From the NCBI GenBank assembly GCA_944390005.1, contig CALXOJ010000002.1, forward strand, positions 243,097 through 307,096: a stretch of DNA of 64,000 nucleotides, read 5' to 3'. Origin of the DNA: an uncultured Spirochaetota bacterium (lineage in GTDB: Bacteria > Spirochaetota > Spirochaetia > JAFGXN01). Made by a program: the position numbers and the translations under genes. Each line of letters opens with the position of its first letter. Position 1 is the stretch's first letter. Under the pieces are notes generated by a model that saw only the letters and a program-made list of their open reading frames with translations, was not told the DNA's origin and made no database searches. Below, piece by piece: positions 1 to 8,348 of this stretch.

Positions 1-476
1 GTTCATGGGCGCTGGGAACAGCGGCGATCGGCGAACCTTTAACGCCGTTTGGATTGCTTGTGTTTACCGGACTTTACCTGCTTTTGACCGTATTCATGTT
101 TCTGTTGCCGGAGATTTGTCCGCCGTTTTTACGATTGTTGGCGGGAAGGCGTTTGACAGATGAAAAAGTAACGGAACAGGCTGTCAACGCTTTTGTCCGT
201 TACGGTGTTTCGGGAACGGAACGCCGTTCGGGAATATTGATTTACGTTTCGCTTTTTGAACGACAGGTGGTGATTTTAGCGGATAAAGGAATTGATAAAA
301 AAGTTGCTCCTGAGACGTGGAAAACCGTCTCAGAACAAATTGCCGACGGAATGCGCAGCGGTCATCCCGCCGAGGCGATGGTGCGGGCGATTGAATCGTG
401 CCGCGATTTATTGGCCAAGTACTTTCCGCCGACCGATAAAAATCCCGATGAACTGCCGAATTTTATCATGGAGTAA
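1..476 (+). CDS. TPM-domain membrane protein, 5' end cut by the window
   Basis: The reading frame is open to the first base, so the true start lies outside the window. What remains begins with hydrophobic membrane segments (around GLLVFTGLYLLLTVFMFLLP), followed by a TPM (TLP18.3/Psb32/MOLO-1) domain recognisable from RSGILIYVSLFERQVVILAD, the GID..V..ETW segment and the ending NPDELPN. TPM domains occur in membrane-attached proteins, some with phosphatase activity or roles in membrane-complex maintenance; no substrate can be named here. The next gene starts 4 bases after its stop and looks like a divergent partner of the same fold, so the two are probably co-transcribed and may act together at the membrane. 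Confidence 0.75.
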   Translation, partial: SWALGTAAIGEPLTPFGLLVFTGLYLLLTVFMFLLPEICPPFLRLLAGRRLTDEKVTEQAVNAFVRYGVSGTERRSGILIYVSLFERQVVILADKGIDKKVAPETWKTVSEQIADGMRSGHPAEAMVRAIESCRDLLAKYFPPTDKNPDELPNFIME

Positions 477-480
477 GCTG

Positions 481-1077
481 ATGAAGCGTATTGTCTGCGT
501 TTTTTTACTGCTGTTACCGGTGTTTGCTTTTTCTTCTCCGGAAGAGCCGCGCGCCATTGATTTCGAAAATCCCGGATTGATTGATCAGACCGGAACTTTT
601 TCCGCCGCATTTCTCAATGAACAGAATTTGAAGATCAAAGCTTTTACGGAAAAAACCGGTATTTTACTGCGGGTGATCTATACTTCGACAAAAGATTTGA
701 CCGAATCGACAGGCGCTCTTTTAAGGGGAATCGACGACTCCCGCTATGCAATGCTTTGGATCTGCGTGCGCAACGACGGCGCCTATTACGCGGTCGGTGA
801 ATCGCTTTTCGATACGTACGACACCAAAGCGTGCACCTACATTAAAGCCAAAACCGAACGGGCGATGCGAAAGGATTCCCCCGAAAAAGCGATTGAACGA
901 TGTATTGATTATTCCATCGGTTACGGAGAACGCTCCGGAATTGCCCGCTTTTTTTACGAGTACGGAATCGCTGTTTTTCTGGTTCTGCTGCTTTGTTTCG
1001 GTATTTCATGGGGTGTCGTTTTCCGGAAGAAGACCGGAATTACCGGTCGGGAAAAACGATCCGGCCGCGATAAATGA
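481..1077 (+). CDS. secreted TPM-like protein with C-terminal membrane anchor
   Basis: The 198-residue product starts with a signal peptide (MKRIVCVFLLLLPVFAFSS) and has a mid-region resembling a diverged TPM domain (NPGLIDQTGTFSA, then TGILLRVIYTS, where the fold's central strand is expected). It ends with one membrane segment (IAVFLVLLLCFGISWGVVF) and a basic tail. This layout, signal plus TPM plus C-terminal anchor, is the one seen in YgcG-type proteins. I chose the ATG just after the previous stop rather than an earlier in-frame start because it gives a clean signal peptide. The stop overlaps the next start as ATGA, so translation of the aldo/keto reductase is probably coupled. Function is unknown. 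Confidence 0.65.
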   Translation: MKRIVCVFLLLLPVFAFSSPEEPRAIDFENPGLIDQTGTFSAAFLNEQNLKIKAFTEKTGILLRVIYTSTKDLTESTGALLRGIDDSRYAMLWICVRNDGAYYAVGESLFDTYDTKACTYIKAKTERAMRKDSPEKAIERCIDYSIGYGERSGIARFFYEYGIAVFLVLLLCFGISWGVVFRKKTGITGREKRSGRDK

Positions 1078-2081
1078 AAAAACCGTCTGCCGTATTGCCG
1101 ATCTGCCCTGTGATTCTCGGTACATGGGCGCTCTGCGGTTGGATGCGCGGCGGTTTTGACCGCCGCGAAGCGTTCCGAACGCTGTCGGCTGCTGTTGACC
1201 GCGGCGTTGACGGTTTCGATACGGCGCCTGTTTACGGATTGGGGGCTGCCGAGTGCCTTTTGGGCGAATTTTCCCGCGGCTTTCGTCACCGGCTTTACAT
1301 CGCCGATAAGTGCGGCATGGTTTGGCATACTGACGCCGGCAAACGGGCGTTTTATGCCGACGAAAACGGAACGCGGCGCGCCGGCGGGCACTGCGTTCGA
1401 CTGCATCTTCACCCCGAATCGATGCGTTTTGAATTGGAGCAGTCGCTGCGCCGCCTCCAAAGCGATTACATCGATTTATACCAAATTCATTGGTATGACG
1501 GAGTAACGCCGTGGGATGATATTATGGAAACGATGCTGCGTTTCCGCGATGAAGGAAAAATTCGGGAAATCGGCGTCTGTAATGTTTCGACGGAAAAGAT
1601 GCTGCGGTGTCTGAAAACGGCGCCGCTTGCCTCCGATCAGGAACGGCTTTCGTTAATCGACCGCAAGGCGGAAAAAAACAACGCCGCGTTTTGCGCCCGC
1701 AGGGGAATCGGATTTTTGGCATATTCGCCGCTGTCATTCGGATTGTTGGCAGAAGAGACGCCGTCGGACACTGTTTTCGGCGGATCGGACGTCAGAACTT
1801 TGTCACCGCGTTTTTCTGTCGAAAACCGACAGAAGGCGGCGGCTTTACTCGGCGAACTGCGGCCGTTTCGGGAAAAATATGCTCTCAGCTGCGCAGCGTT
1901 CGCTTTGGCGTGGGTTTTAAACGTCCCCGGAGTGACACACGTCATTTCCGGCGCCCGTCGGATCGGTCAGCTCGATGAAGATTTAAAGGCTCTCGGTATC
2001 CGTTTAACGGATACTGATCGAAAACAAGTCGACGAAATTTTGAAAAATCGAGCAAAAGATTTTCCTTCTGTGAAGCATTAA
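1074..2081 (+). CDS. aldo/keto reductase
   Basis: A 335-residue NAD(P)H-dependent oxidoreductase of the aldo/keto reductase superfamily, a cytosolic TIM barrel. The catalytic tetrad is visible: Asp and Tyr in FDTAPVYG, Lys in IADKCG and His in YQIHWYD. The C-terminal cofactor-binding segment VISGARRIGQLDEDLKAL is also present. The length is normal for the bacterial AKR group that reduces sugar aldehydes and ketones; the substrate cannot be read from the sequence. It overlaps the preceding TPM-like gene by an ATGA. An insertion after the IADKCG lysine, containing RAFYADENGTRRAG, is longer than in the simplest AKRs, as in the D-threo-aldose dehydrogenase-like group. Confidence 0.85.
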   Translation: MKKPSAVLPICPVILGTWALCGWMRGGFDRREAFRTLSAAVDRGVDGFDTAPVYGLGAAECLLGEFSRGFRHRLYIADKCGMVWHTDAGKRAFYADENGTRRAGGHCVRLHLHPESMRFELEQSLRRLQSDYIDLYQIHWYDGVTPWDDIMETMLRFRDEGKIREIGVCNVSTEKMLRCLKTAPLASDQERLSLIDRKAEKNNAAFCARRGIGFLAYSPLSFGLLAEETPSDTVFGGSDVRTLSPRFSVENRQKAAALLGELRPFREKYALSCAAFALAWVLNVPGVTHVISGARRIGQLDEDLKALGIRLTDTDRKQVDEILKNRAKDFPSVKH

Positions 2082-2120
2082 GCGAAAGTAGCCAAATGGT
2101 TTTATATTAAGGAGTTTGTG

Positions 2121-2651
2121 ATGAAAAGCAGTACAGCCATTTTAAAAGCATTAAAAAAAACACCCAACTTCCGCAGTTTTCCGGATGACGGATTGTTGAA
2201 ATTAATCGAAGTCGGACGCGTTCTTGAATTCTCAAAAAAAGATTATATTTATCAGGAAACTTCCGAAAACGGAGTTGAGGCAGCAGATTGCGAAAGTTTT
2301 TTTATTATTGTGAAGGGATGCATCGACCTTTCGATCAATGAAGACGGACGCGAAGTTTATCTTTGTACGCTGGGTGAAGGCGAAATTATCGGAGAAACCG
2401 GAATTTTCCCTCGTATGGGGCGAGTCGACAATGCCGTATCGACGGAGGATTCCAAAATTCTTGAAATCAAAAAAGAAAATTTCATTAAATTTATGAAAGA
2501 AAATCGCAGCGCTTCCAATCAAATTTTGTTGATTATGATTAGTTGTCTGATCAAAAAACTTCAGCGAACCAATCGCGATTTGGCTTTTGAGCGGCGCGAA
2601 GACTTCTCACAAAGCATGATTGACGAATTGATTCAAAAGACAACCGAATAA
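2121..2651 (+). CDS. cyclic-nucleotide-binding domain protein
   Basis: The 176-residue protein is essentially one cyclic-nucleotide-binding (CRP-type) beta-barrel. The phosphate-binding cassette reads GEIIGETGIFPRMGRVDNAV, with the family's Gly-Glu and the Arg before the hydrophobic strand. There is no C-terminal helix-turn-helix, so it is not a CRP-type transcription factor; it probably binds a cyclic nucleotide and acts on a partner. The start is the ATG with AAGGAG 6 bases upstream rather than the adjacent GTG. Its last 45 bases overlap, tail to tail, the end of folK on the other strand. A TATATT box lies shortly before the ribosome binding site, but no convincing -35 was found. Confidence 0.75.
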   Translation: MKSSTAILKALKKTPNFRSFPDDGLLKLIEVGRVLEFSKKDYIYQETSENGVEAADCESFFIIVKGCIDLSINEDGREVYLCTLGEGEIIGETGIFPRMGRVDNAVSTEDSKILEIKKENFIKFMKENRSASNQILLIMISCLIKKLQRTNRDLAFERREDFSQSMIDELIQKTTE

Positions 2652-3137
2652 CGGACGATTGAGTTTTTCAATGCGTTGGGTTTTCAGCGCGGTTTTCAGA
2701 CAGTCGTCCAAGCGGCGACCGAAAAGCGTTTCGTTTTTGTAAATTTCAAGCAGAGGCGCCAAAACGAAAGCCCGTTCGAAGAGACGCGGATGAGGAATCA
2801 GCAGCGTTTCGGTGCGGATTGTTTCTCCGGAGGAGAGAAATAACAAATCGATATCGATGATCCGGGGACCGTTGTGTTCGGTTTTTACGCGCCCGAATTC
2901 GGTTTCGAGCTGCTTTGTGTAACGATGAAAAATCTCCGGCGGACAGTCGATTTCAACCGAACAGCAGAGGTTGAGAAAATCGTTTTGGGGCGGTGCGTCA
3001 ACCGGAGCTGTTATCCATCCGGAGCTGACGGTAAGCGGTCCGGTTTTCGGCAGTTGAGAAAGGGAGAGCAGTGCGCGGTGCATATTGGCGACAGTGTTGC
3101 CGATGTTTGTGCCGAGGCTGAGATACAATTCATTCAT
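2607..3137 (-). CDS. folK: 2-amino-4-hydroxy-6-hydroxymethyldihydropteridine pyrophosphokinase
   Basis: HPPK transfers pyrophosphate from ATP to 6-hydroxymethyl-7,8-dihydropterin in folate synthesis, in the cytosol. The diagnostic segments are LYLSLGTNIGN at the N-terminus, GPRIIDIDLLFL, and IPHPRLFERAFVLAPL. It is the last gene of folE-folP-folK, and its start overlaps the folP stop by 8 bases. At 176 residues it is slightly longer than usual; the extra C-terminal tail lies opposite the end of the cyclic-nucleotide-binding gene. folB (dihydroneopterin aldolase), often fused to or next to folK, is not in this cluster. Confidence 0.93.
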   Translation of the reverse strand: MNELYLSLGTNIGNTVANMHRALLSLSQLPKTGPLTVSSGWITAPVDAPPQNDFLNLCCSVEIDCPPEIFHRYTKQLETEFGRVKTEHNGPRIIDIDLLFLSSGETIRTETLLIPHPRLFERAFVLAPLLEIYKNETLFGRRLDDCLKTALKTQRIEKLNRPLFGCLLNQFVNHAL

Positions 3138-3963
3138 ACGGATACCTCCTGTCGGGAAAGATGGCGGCGGCTGTCAGCGCGGCTTCCCGGTTGATTTTGA
3201 CGTCGTGAACACGAAAAAAGTCGACGCCGGCGGCAACGCCGACGGTCGTCGTCACAGCGGTTGCGGCGGCTCTCTCCCGCGGGACGCTGCCGCAAATAGA
3301 AGCAAATAAACGCTTTCGGGAAGTGCCTAACTCAATCGGTAATCTGAACGTGTGCAGTTCTTTTAATCGACGGATTGCTTCAAACGCTTGCTCCGGCGTC
3401 ATGGCAAATCCGATTCCGGGATCAATGATGATCTTTTCTTCTTTAACGCCGGCTCGTACTGCCGTTTCCAAAGACCGTTCCAGTGATCTTTTGATCGCGT
3501 TCATAATGTCGTTTTCGTTATCGTCGGTTCTGCTGCTGCCGGACAAACAAACTGCGCAGCCGGCGGAAGCGGCGACTGCTGCCATTTCCGGATCGGCTTG
3601 AAAACCGCTGACGTCGTTGAGTATTTGCGCGCCCCAATTCAAAGCGGCAGCGGCCGTTTCGGATTTATACGTGTCGACGGAAACAGGAATGGATGACGCG
3701 GCGATAAGGTCTTTGACTGCGGAGAGGCGGCGGATTTCCTCTTCTGCGGAAATCGGAATGCTCCCCGGACGGGTGGATTCGGCTCCGATGTCGATAACAG
3801 CGGCTCCTTCATCTACCATTGCTTGCCATCTCAAGGCAGCAGCTTCAAACGAGGCGTATTCCCCGCCGTCGCTGAACGAATCAGGAGTCAAATTGAGAAT
3901 TCCGACAATAAGCGGAGTTTCTCCCAACGGCAGTTCAAATCGGCCGAAAGCGATGGTTTTCAT
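3130..3963 (-). CDS. folP: dihydropteroate synthase
   Basis: DHPS condenses hydroxymethyl-dihydropterin pyrophosphate with p-aminobenzoate. Both family signatures are present: VGILNLTPDSFSDGG near residue 20 and VIDIGAESTRPGS near residue 60. The later pterin-site segments IIDPGIGFAMTPEQ and the SRKR loop (ELGTSRKRLF) are also there. At 277 residues it is a typical monofunctional enzyme and the usual target of sulfonamides. It lies between folE (31 bases upstream) and folK (8-base overlap), forming one transcription unit read from the folE promoter. Confidence 0.95.
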   Translation of the reverse strand: MKTIAFGRFELPLGETPLIVGILNLTPDSFSDGGEYASFEAAALRWQAMVDEGAAVIDIGAESTRPGSIPISAEEEIRRLSAVKDLIAASSIPVSVDTYKSETAAAALNWGAQILNDVSGFQADPEMAAVAASAGCAVCLSGSSRTDDNENDIMNAIKRSLERSLETAVRAGVKEEKIIIDPGIGFAMTPEQAFEAIRRLKELHTFRLPIELGTSRKRLFASICGSVPRERAAATAVTTTVGVAAGVDFFRVHDVKINREAALTAAAIFPDRRYPYE

Positions 3964-3994
3964 GAAGCCGCCTCCTTTTGCAATGCGCGGAGAG

Positions 3995-4558
3995 TTATTC
4001 GGAAACAGTCAGCCATGACAGAGCCTCCGAACGCAATGCGCTGTCGGTTTCATAAATTCCTTTTGCGGCAACTGTGACGGTTTGCGTTCCCGGTTTTTTG
4101 ATTCCTCTCATGGAAATGCATAAATGTTCCGCGCGGACAACTGTCAGAACACCTTTCGGATTCAGTTTTTCGTTCAAAGCTTCGGTAATTTGCGCCGTCA
4201 GATTTTCCTGAATCTGCGGTCGGCGAGCTAAAATATCGACCAAGCGGGCAATTTTGCTCAATCCGGTAATTTTTCGGTTTTGCGGCGCATAAATGACCGA
4301 AACCGTTCCGAAAAACGGCAGAAAGTGGTGTTCGCACATCGAATAAAACGGAATTCCGCAGACAGAGACCGGCGCGTCGCTTTCCGCTTCAAAAAAAACG
4401 TTCAAGACATCGGCTGCCTTTCGGTTCAGTCCGGAAAAAATTTCTTCGTACATGGAAGCGATTCGTCTTGGGGTTGCTTTCAAACCTTCCCGATTGGGAT
4501 TTTCTCCGATTGCTTCCAAAATCAACTCGACGGCCGTTTCAATTTTTTGTATGTCCAT
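3995..4558 (-). CDS. folE: GTP cyclohydrolase I
   Basis: This enzyme opens GTP to 7,8-dihydroneopterin triphosphate, the first step of folate synthesis. Zinc ligands are in SMCEHHFLPF (Cys and His) and EHLCISMRG (Cys), and the substrate loop appears as GLSKIARLV. The 187-residue length is normal for the type IA enzyme. The start codon has no Shine-Dalgarno sequence; instead a -10 box (TAGAGT) ends 5 bases before the ATG, with TTGAAT 17 bases further up. The mRNA is therefore predicted to be leaderless. The promoter is back to back with that of the divergent U32 gene. Confidence 0.95.
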   Translation of the reverse strand: MDIQKIETAVELILEAIGENPNREGLKATPRRIASMYEEIFSGLNRKAADVLNVFFEAESDAPVSVCGIPFYSMCEHHFLPFFGTVSVIYAPQNRKITGLSKIARLVDILARRPQIQENLTAQITEALNEKLNPKGVLTVVRAEHLCISMRGIKKPGTQTVTVAAKGIYETDSALRSEALSWLTVSE

Positions 4559-4563
4559 GGCTT

Positions 4564-4592
4564 ACTCTATCAAAAAATCCGAAAAAATTCAA
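4564..4592 (-). promoter_or_regulatory. folE promoter, predicted leaderless
   Basis: On the minus strand TTGAAT (4592-4587) and TAGAGT (4569-4564) are separated by 17 bases. Only five bases (AAGCC) separate the -10 from the folE ATG, so transcription should start at or next to the A of the start codon. Confidence 0.6.
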
Positions 4593-4594
4593 AT

Positions 4595-4630
4595 GAAACG
4601 CTTTGCATTTCCGTAAATCGGCGGTATAGT
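4595..4630 (+). promoter_or_regulatory. promoter of the U32 gene with GAAACGC element
   Basis: TTTGCA (4602-4607), a 17-base spacer and TATAGT (4625-4630) form a sigma70 promoter. GAAACGC (4595-4601) directly abuts the -35. The string AAATGAAACGCTTT recurs in the same place in the groEL promoter. The -35 boxes of this promoter and the divergent folE promoter are only 9 bases apart, so polymerase should not occupy both at once. Confidence 0.6.
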
Positions 4631-4646
4631 GAGGGCGGAGAGGCAA

Positions 4647-6833
4647 ATGAACGAGTTATTGGCGCCTGCCGGGACGTTGGAGTGTGCGGTGGCGGCGTTT
4701 GAGGCGGGAGCGGATGCGGTTTACGCCGGAGTTTCGCGTTTTAATGCCCGCGAACGAAATCGGAATTTTACTTATGATGAAATGAGTCGGCTGAGTCGTT
4801 ACACAAAAGATTTCGGAAAGAAATTTTACGTTACGATGAACACGCTGATTAAGAACGATGAAATTGATGATTTTACCGCTGAGTTGGAGAGTTTATCGCG
4901 GTTGGAACCCGATGCGCTGATTGTTCAGGATTGGGGAGCGGTAAAAATCTGCCGCGATTTTTTCCCCGAATTTCGGCTTCACGCTTCGACGCAGGCGGGG
5001 ATTCATAATCGTGCCGGTTTGCGGACTGCCGCGCGTGCCGGCATTGCGCGCGTCATTTTGGAGCGGCAGTTGACGTTGGCAGAAATCGCTGCACTGGCGG
5101 AAAATCGGCCGACAGAGTTAGAGGTGTTCATTCACGGAGCGCTTTGCTGCAGCCTTTCCGGGATGTGCTGTTTTTCTTCGATTCAGGGCGGCTTCAGCGG
5201 CAATCGGGGAAAGTGTAAACAGCCGTGCCGCCGTCTTTACCGGAGCGCAGACAACGTTCGCTCACCGATTTTCTCTCCGGACGATCTGCAGGCGGTTCCG
5301 CTGATTCATTCGCTGAAACAACTTGGAATTGACTCATTTAAAATCGAAGGGAGACTCAAGCGTGTCGATTATGTTCACAAAACCGTCAGCGCTTACCGCT
5401 TGCTGTTGGATAACGATGCCTCCGATAAGAAAGTTATCGAAGAAGCGGAAAGAATCCTGAAGGGAACTGCCGTGCGTGCCGTCGGTATCGGTTTTTACGA
5501 TAGAAAAAGCCGAAAAACGCTTTTGGGTAAACCGTCGCGGCAGACGGGTGAGGCGGCGGCGGTTTTGATTGCGGCTAAAGGTTTTCGACGAACGGCAAAA
5601 GCGTTGGTTGAAGTTAAACTCGGAGACAAATTGCGTATCGGCGGCGCTTCCGATGCCCGTATTGTCACGTTAAAACGCATTGAATCAAACGGAAAAGCTG
5701 TCAGCGTTGTCCGTCCGGGGCGGATTTTTACGTTTGAAGCCGGTTTTTCGATGGCTGAAGGGAAAAATTCAAATGAAGTTGTTTTGTATCGAGTCGGAGC
5801 GCAAATCGGTAAGTCCCCCGAATTTTTGGAGAGAATGAAGCGTTTTGACGACCGCCGTCCGCTGCCGCTGACCGTGAAGCTGACAGGTGAAGCGGTGACG
5901 GTTGCTGTAACCGGATTTTCTCAAACCGAACAGAGGCTGCCGTACCGTTTGGCGGTCGCCGAAACTTCCGCAGTCGATGAAGAAACATTGCGGCGAATTT
6001 TTTCCCGTTGCGGCGGCGTTGATTGGAAAGCGGGAGAAGTGACGGCCGACGTCGAAGGGCGGTGGTTTGTTCCCGTTTCGCTGCAGAAACAGTGGCGGAG
6101 GAAAATTGAAGAAGTATGGAGTACCGCTCCGGTAGCTGAACGGCCGAGGCGTGAAGCGGTGCGGGCGGCCGCCGACGCTTGGCGGAGCAAAACGGTCCTC
6201 GATGAAACGCTCACAGTTTTCGGCTGCCGGCAAACCCCCGACGGCCGTTCGGCAGTGCGCTGCGTTCCGGAAGCGGAGACGGCTGTTGCCGGCGACGAAT
6301 TGCTTCTGCCGTGTTTTCTTTCGGATTCGGATGTTGAATTGTGGAGACGGCATGTCGAAGAAGCTGCCTCCCGCGGTATCAAACGCTTTCGGTTGACGTC
6401 TTTGTTTCAGCTCGATTTTTCGTATCCGGCGGATGCGGTGCTGACCGTTTCCTATCCGCTGCCGGCAGTCAATGCATTTGCTGCTCGGTTCTTTATTAAA
6501 CACGGCTGCAATCGTATTCAAATTTGGCCGGAGTTGAACGACGACGAAGCGGTTGCTGCTGCGGCTTCGTTCGGCTGTGCGTGCGAGCGGCGCGTTTCCG
6601 GTGATTTCCCTGTTTTGGCGACGCGGGCGGCCGTTTGCGAATCGGCTGTCTTTTCCGCCGACGGCGAACCGGTTTCCTTCAGTTGGCGAATCCGTTCTGA
6701 TCGTCAGACAGGGCTCAATTTTCTTTTTCCCGATCGTTCGATTGCTGCCGCACCGATTTCCGGCTGCGGAGAGTTTTTTACGACCGTCGAAAATCCTTCG
6801 GCGGCGCCGCTTTCGTTTCCCGGTTTGCGGTAA
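4647..6833 (+). CDS. U32-family protein, RlhA-like
   Basis: A 728-residue member of the U32 'collagenase-like' family. The N-terminus MNELLAPAGT and the cysteine-rich core around residues 170-200 (GALCCSLSGMCC, then RGKCKQPCRR) match the branch containing RlhA/YdcP, which hydroxylates C2501 of 23S rRNA and uses an iron-sulfur cluster. The long C-terminal half fits the accessory domain of that branch. I therefore infer tRNA/rRNA modification rather than proteolysis. The start is the ATG with GGAG 6 bases upstream; an earlier in-frame GTG lies in the -10 box and is rejected. Confidence 0.75.
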   Translation: MNELLAPAGTLECAVAAFEAGADAVYAGVSRFNARERNRNFTYDEMSRLSRYTKDFGKKFYVTMNTLIKNDEIDDFTAELESLSRLEPDALIVQDWGAVKICRDFFPEFRLHASTQAGIHNRAGLRTAARAGIARVILERQLTLAEIAALAENRPTELEVFIHGALCCSLSGMCCFSSIQGGFSGNRGKCKQPCRRLYRSADNVRSPIFSPDDLQAVPLIHSLKQLGIDSFKIEGRLKRVDYVHKTVSAYRLLLDNDASDKKVIEEAERILKGTAVRAVGIGFYDRKSRKTLLGKPSRQTGEAAAVLIAAKGFRRTAKALVEVKLGDKLRIGGASDARIVTLKRIESNGKAVSVVRPGRIFTFEAGFSMAEGKNSNEVVLYRVGAQIGKSPEFLERMKRFDDRRPLPLTVKLTGEAVTVAVTGFSQTEQRLPYRLAVAETSAVDEETLRRIFSRCGGVDWKAGEVTADVEGRWFVPVSLQKQWRRKIEEVWSTAPVAERPRREAVRAAADAWRSKTVLDETLTVFGCRQTPDGRSAVRCVPEAETAVAGDELLLPCFLSDSDVELWRRHVEEAASRGIKRFRLTSLFQLDFSYPADAVLTVSYPLPAVNAFAARFFIKHGCNRIQIWPELNDDEAVAAAASFGCACERRVSGDFPVLATRAAVCESAVFSADGEPVSFSWRIRSDRQTGLNFLFPDRSIAAAPISGCGEFFTTVENPSAAPLSFPGLR

Positions 6834-6883
6834 TTTGATTGACTTTGGTGCCATATTTCAGAGGAAAAAACGTCTTTGAACTC

Positions 6884-6912
6884 TTGAATCAAACAAAAAA
6901 TCCACCTATAAT
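6884..6912 (+). promoter_or_regulatory. glyS promoter
   Basis: TTGAAT (6884-6889) and a perfect TATAAT (6907-6912) are 17 bases apart. The roughly 20-base 5' leader carries an AGAGG ribosome binding site. Confidence 0.8.
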
Positions 6913-6939
6913 GAGAAAAATAGTGTCAGAGGTTTCGTA

Positions 6940-8271
6940 ATGGGAAAAGAAGTGACAATGGATAAAATCGTTTCTTTGTGCAAGAGACGAGGTTTTGTGT
7001 TTCAGTCGTCAGAAATTTACGGAGGTCTCTCATCTGCATGGGATTACGGTCCTCTCGGTGTGGAGTTGAAACAAAATATTCGGGATTTTTGGTGGAGAGC
7101 GATGACGCGTATGCACGACAATATCGTTGGTTTAGACGCGGCAATCATGATGCATCCGAAAGTGTGGGAAGCTTCCGGGCACGTCGAAAATTTTTCGGAT
7201 CCGTTGGTTGATTGCAAAAATTGCAAAACGCGTTTCCGCGCCGATCAAATCGATTTAAATGCTCCCTGTCCGCAGTGCGGCGCCGTCGGTTCTTTTACTG
7301 AACCGCGCGACTTCAATCTGATGTTTTCAACTTACCTCGGACCTGTAAAAGACGAAAACAATCTCGTTTACTTGCGGCCTGAGACCGCTCAGGGAATTTT
7401 CGTCAATTTTAAAAATGTATTGCAGTCAAGCCGCGTTAAAATTCCGTTCGGAATCGCGCAGGTCGGAAAGGCTTTTCGAAACGAAATTGTCACAAAAAAC
7501 TTTATTTTCAGAACCTGCGAATTCGAGCAGATGGAAATGCAGTTTTTTTGTAAACCGGGAACGGATGAAGAGTGGTTTGAATATTGGAAAAAAGAACGAA
7601 TGGATTATTATTCTCGTCTCGGTATTCATCCCGAACATTTGCGTTTTCATCGTCACGGCGCCGATGAACTGGCACATTATGCAAAAGACGCCTTTGATAT
7701 TCAGTTTCTTTTTCCGATGGGCTGGCAGGAGCTTGAAGGTATTCATTCGCGAACCGATTTCGATTTGGGGCGGCATAATCAGTTTTCGGGGAAAAGTGAG
7801 CTGACTTATTTGGATCCCGATACCAACGAACGTTACGTTCCTTATGTCATCGAAACTTCAGCGGGCTTAACTCGTACCGTTTTGATGGTTCTCTGCGATG
7901 CGTATGAAGAAGAAGAGCTTGAAGGCGGTGATGTTCGTACGGTGCTGCACTTACACCCCGAAGTGGCGCCGATTAAAGCGGCTGTATTGCCTTTGGTCAA
8001 AAAAGATGGTATTGATGAATTGGCTCGGAAGATAGAAGCGGATCTTCGTAAAGAGTTTACTGTTTTCTATGATCAAAGCGGCGCTATCGGCCGTCGTTAT
8101 CGCCGAATGGATGAAATCGGCACGCCGTATTGCATTACTGTCGATTACGATTCGAAAGAAGACGGAACGGTAACGGTGCGTTGGCGTGATTCGATGGAAC
8201 AGAAACGGGTTCCGGCTTCATCATTGGTAGAATTTCTGCGTTCCGATATGAAAGCTTACAAACGAATCTGA
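6940..8271 (+). CDS. glyS: glycyl-tRNA synthetase, single-chain type
   Basis: Class II synthetase charging tRNA-Gly, in the alpha2 (eukaryote/archaea-like) form rather than the alpha2beta2 form of most proteobacteria. Motif 1 lies near SSAWDYGPLGVELK. Motif 2 spans AQVGKAFRNEI to FRTCEFEQMEMQFF, and motif 3 lies in the ETSAGLTRTVLMVL region. A Cys4-like cluster (CKNCKTRF and CPQC) is inserted after motif 1, as is common in this type. The anticodon-binding domain occupies the last 110 residues. The start at MGKEV is supported by AGAGG 7 bases upstream; the later MDKIVSL is an alternative. A strong intrinsic terminator follows. Confidence 0.95.
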   Translation: MGKEVTMDKIVSLCKRRGFVFQSSEIYGGLSSAWDYGPLGVELKQNIRDFWWRAMTRMHDNIVGLDAAIMMHPKVWEASGHVENFSDPLVDCKNCKTRFRADQIDLNAPCPQCGAVGSFTEPRDFNLMFSTYLGPVKDENNLVYLRPETAQGIFVNFKNVLQSSRVKIPFGIAQVGKAFRNEIVTKNFIFRTCEFEQMEMQFFCKPGTDEEWFEYWKKERMDYYSRLGIHPEHLRFHRHGADELAHYAKDAFDIQFLFPMGWQELEGIHSRTDFDLGRHNQFSGKSELTYLDPDTNERYVPYVIETSAGLTRTVLMVLCDAYEEEELEGGDVRTVLHLHPEVAPIKAAVLPLVKKDGIDELARKIEADLRKEFTVFYDQSGAIGRRYRRMDEIGTPYCITVDYDSKEDGTVTVRWRDSMEQKRVPASSLVEFLRSDMKAYKRI

Positions 8272-8297
8272 CGCCGTTGATTCAGTTGTTGAACCTT

Positions 8298-8333
8298 AAA
8301 AACCGCCGTTCCGAAATTCGGGCGGCGGTTTTT
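8298..8333 (+). terminator. intrinsic terminator of glyS
   Basis: AAAAACCGCCG and CGGCGGTTTTT form an 11-bp stem ending in a T-run, 26 bases after the glyS stop. It lies between glyS and the convergent corA. Confidence 0.85.
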
Positions 8334-8348
8334 CTCTGTCGGGTGCTG

